DNA of 45,255 nt from Mesotaenium endlicherianum. Lineage: Eukaryota; Streptophyta; Zygnematophyceae; Zygnematales; Mesotaeniaceae. The notes beneath the pieces are model-generated. The model saw nothing but the letters and a program-made list of their open reading frames with translations, was not told the DNA's origin and did not search any database. The position numbers and the translations under genes are program-made. Below, in pieces: positions 43,016 through 45,255 of the stretch (position 1 is its first letter; every line of letters starts with the position of its first letter). The stretch spans positions 1,094,733 through 1,139,987 of the forward strand of contig WELA01010100.1 of assembly GCA_009602735.1 (NCBI GenBank), read 5' to 3'.

Positions 43016-44580
43016 TTAGGAGGGAGATGTCCCTGAGGCCCTATGCTCAGGGGAGCCAGACCTCCTCCTGTCTTGGGGTCTTTTGAAGCCTGTTAGGGAA
43101 GGGGGTTCCGTGTAAGGACCCGGCGGAGAACGCAGTAACTGGGCTGTTTCCTCCTGCACAGTCTGGAACTGATGGGAGGCAGCCTTCTCCTGGGCAGCCC
43201 TCAAACTGACAAGTACATATACCGGCATCCCGGAAGGATGTTGCATGACATGAGCCAAGGGTACATGCCCTCTCTGCGAGGGGGATGCTGGCAGACCTCT
43301 GGCTATCTCCCGAGCAGCCCTCCTGTTTGCCCTGTCCGACTGGGTCTCCTTGCCTAGAGATGGGCTCTGTCCTCTGGCAGTCCCCAGCCAAGTGATATCC
43401 TCCTCTTGAGCGAGTTGCGGCGGGGCCCACCCCGTCTTCTCCCTTACAGGGGATGTGGCAGGTGTCAGGATCACGGCGGGGCTAGTGTCCTCCTCCTCGC
43501 CTTCCTCCTCGTCTTCCTCCGACTCCGCCTCCTCGCCGTCCCCGGGTTCCTCTGAGACTTCTGGGGTCTCCTCTGTCCGCTGCTCCAGCTCTTCCCGAGA
43601 AAAAGAATATCCTACTGACCTTCCCCTTTTGGGTGCTGGTGGGGGCTGCTGAGTCCGGACCGCATAGAGGTCCTTTTCCCCCTGCTTACTTGCCCATTTG
43701 GCATAAGCGTGCTTCCCTTTGGAGAATGACTCTCGGGCCCTGCTTCTGTCCCCCTGCATCTCTTGGCTCATGCAGTCTCTGACTCCATCCAATCTTGGAT
43801 CCCAAGCCGCAATGTGAGGGGGCAATACTATGTTCCCGTTTAGGTCTGTCAGGAAATCCTCATCCGTCGCCCTGTCATTCTGCTGGTCCCTCATGTTGAT
43901 GGTCATCCACCGCCAATCAGTGGGCTTTTGGAAGAAGGCAGCGTCCATCTTTTTGAGAGTACAAGGGTTGAGCCCTTGAAGCTGTCCGCGTCCATGGGGA
44001 TCATCTTGATGACCCTATCTGTCCCCCAGATACCAGGAATCGAGACCGCTCCTGCTTCGTTCACCTGGGCCATTGCCTTGGCCTCTCCGATGGTATATCC
44101 TACCATCCTGGCGTAATCGTGGTAGAGGAGGAGCCCTGTGCCGACCTCTATATACTTGTCAAAGTTTTCGGATGTCTCCCCTTCCTTCTGGAGGATTTCC
44201 TTCTGCGATTCACAGCGACTTCTCTGGGCATACTTGAAGGCCTCCTCTAGTAGATCAAAGCCCTTGCCCAGCACCGTGTAGCGGTAGGTGCTGATTCTCC
44301 TCTGTTCTTCTTCTTCAGCCTGCTGCTTCCGCTTCTCCTCAGCTTGCCTCTCCTCCTCTGCTTTCTTAGCCTCCTCTGCAGCTTTTCTGTCCATTTCTTC
44401 CTGCCTCAGTCTGGCCTGTTCCTCCTCCTCCTCCTTATTCTGTGCCTCCGGCTGTTGTTGGAGTCGTTGTGATTCCCGAGCGGAGATGGAAGATGATTCG
44501 ATGTCTCCACGGAATTGCAAGTATTCTGCATGTGCCTCTTCCGCCCTTCTCTTCCTCTTGAGTTCCGACTTTTGAGTCAT
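43016..44580 (-). pseudogene. ORF3, unrecognised coiled-coil protein of a Gypsy element, copy 2
   Basis: Minus-strand ORF starting at ATG 44580 (MTQKSELKRKRRAEE) and ending TAA at 43016-43018. One break near 43970 removes about 39 codons relative to copy 1 and shifts the frame. Conserved with copy 1: a strongly charged coiled coil (about residues 1-100), RYTVLGKGFDLLEEAFKYAQ, LLYHDYARMVGYT, GIWGTDRVIKMIPMD, PTDWRWMTINMRDQ, AAWDPRLDGVRDCMSQE, KGKHAYAKWASKQG, a basic KRGRSVGYSFSRE, an acidic Glu/Asp run, and GHVPLAHVMQHPSGMPVYV. It lies between pol and the polypurine tract, the place of env-like ORFs in some plant retroelements, but no membrane or signal segment is visible. The start follows TTGAGCAG, a possible splice acceptor. 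Function unknown; a structural or nucleic-acid-binding accessory protein is a guess. Confidence 0.8.
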
Positions 44581-44783
44581 CCTGCTCAATCATAAACACA
44601 ATGCAGTTAGTGAAGTCATGATATTTTGCCGCTACTGAGTGCCCTTGATGAAGAGGAACGCGATCGGGAGAGTTCCTAGTGTGGAATACCTGGTGTGAGT
44701 GAATATAAGGGAAAATTGAGTTGGAGAGCAAGTGAGTGTGAGCGCAGGTTGAGTGTGTAATATGGTGATCAAAGAATACCACT

Positions 44784-44855
44784 CCCTCCAACTTAATTTT
44801 AAAGGTGGGCTGCCTGTCACAACTGTCACTAACTGTCGCATCCCCCTCCAACTTA
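44784..44855 (-). repeat. two internal PPT-like motifs between pol and ORF3
   Basis: CCCTCCAACTTA on the + strand at 44784-44795 and 44844-44855 equals the core of the true polypurine tract at 42924-42935. On the minus strand each reads TAAGTTGGAGGG. Confidence 0.75.
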
Positions 44856-44904
44856 TATGGAGACAGGACCTCCTGTCACCTTCCCGTGTCAACTGAAATG
44901 ACTG

Positions 44905-45255
44905 TTAGGGAGGTGCCCCAGCCGCCCGAAGGTGGAACCGTTTCAACGCCCCTTTGGCATTGGTCAGCTGGTCCTTAAATTCCCAAGTGTCCCCAGAGGC
45001 ATCGTTACCCTTCCATCGGATGAGGTACTTCATGACATGTTTAGACGATCGACAGACCGAGAGAGCGTCTAAAATCTCATCGACCTCATATTCCTCAGGG
45101 TCGCCGTCCCGGACAGCGGGGACCAGTCCCGGTTGGACAGGTAACCGACCTGTGAACAGTGTATCACCTTTGATGTATGGTTCCAGGAAGGAGACATTAA
45201 AGACCGGGTGACCCTTGTAGTCAGCTGACATGTTCAGTTTGTAAGCATTCTGACC
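44905..45255 (-). CDS. pol: Pol C-terminus with chromodomain, partial (runs off window)
   Basis: The minus-strand frame enters from beyond the window and ends with TAA at 44905-44907. It shows QNAYKLNMSADYKGHPVFNV and SFLEPY, the integrase C-terminal region that precedes the chromodomain, then YEVDEILDA, MKYLIRWKGNDASGDTWE and a basic tail. The typical chromodomain KYLVKWKGY...TWEP is thus recognisable, with ND in place of the usual Y-P. This identifies the minus-strand element as a chromovirus and places ORF3 downstream of pol. It begins at the very codon region (SQN/GQN) where the + strand family B pol stops at 42201. Confidence 0.88.
   Translation of the reverse strand, partial: GQNAYKLNMSADYKGHPVFNVSFLEPYIKGDTLFTGRLPVQPGLVPAVRDGDPEEYEVDEILDALSVCRSSKHVMKYLIRWKGNDASGDTWEFKDQLTNAKGALKRFHLRAAGAPP

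Larger units (their letters stand above)
42202..45255 (-). mobile_element. minus-strand Gypsy element with ORF3 and family B LTR (3' half, runs off window)
   Basis: Read on the minus strand from the window end: C-terminal Pol with chromodomain (45255-44905), leader with two PPT-like motifs, ORF3 (44580-43016), a hairpin, polypurine tract, and a family B-type LTR (42921-42202). The rest of pol, gag and the 5' LTR would lie beyond 45255. The element begins where the + strand family B pol stops. Either it inserted there, or the 3' half of that element has been inverted. Confidence 0.8.

Noticed and set aside
43016..44580. ORF3 as a retroviral-type envelope gene
   Set aside because: The position fits, but there is no signal peptide, no membrane-spanning segment and no Cys pattern; the protein is charged and coiled-coil rich.

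Overview
The window looks like nuclear DNA of a streptophyte (green plant lineage), most plausibly a charophyte alga with a repeat-rich genome. The reasons are GT-AG introns with TTGCAG-type acceptors, the 3' end of a plant-type alpha/beta-hydrolase gene, and several chromodomain Ty3/Gypsy (chromovirus) retrotransposons primed by initiator tRNA-Met. The species assignment is inference. Three single-N joins show that it comes from a gap-filled draft assembly.

Layout. 1-3299: low-complexity and telomere-like sequence, then the last three exons of an alpha/beta-hydrolase on the + strand. 3300-5778: AT-rich DNA with no gene I can recognise. 5779-12458 and 13660-20339: two complete same-strand copies of one Gypsy family (family A, 6,680 bp each, 503-bp LTRs, different perfect 5-bp target-site duplications), separated by 1.2 kb of spacer. 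20340-20696: GCAGG-rich minisatellite-like DNA. 20697-25483: decayed family B Gypsy element, split by a 1,916-bp TA-flanked inverted-repeat DNA transposon. 25484-28465: minus-strand LTR, an unrecognised third ORF (ORF3) and its leader. 28759-29515: broken AT-hook/acidic gene. About 30485-36487: family C Gypsy element, split by a family A solo LTR and cut off by the next insertion. 36488-42201: second family B element. 42202-45255: minus-strand element with a family B LTR, a polypurine tract, ORF3 and the chromodomain end of pol, running off the window.

How the parts work together. The Gypsy elements encode Gag (capsid domain plus CCHC knuckle) and, in the -1 frame, Pol (protease, reverse transcriptase, RNase H, integrase, chromodomain). 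In families A and B the gag/pol overlap holds an in-phase canonical -1 slippery heptamer followed by a perfect hairpin whose 5' arm contains the Gag stop codon. Family C has the same hairpin with a non-canonical slip site. The most unusual content is ORF3. It lies between pol and the 3' LTR of the minus-strand element, is present in two diverged copies, has a K/E-rich coiled coil and a conserved core I cannot assign to any family, and has no visible signal peptide or membrane segment. The ORF3 module is bounded by repeated polypurine-tract-like motifs, which suggests it was captured into the element.
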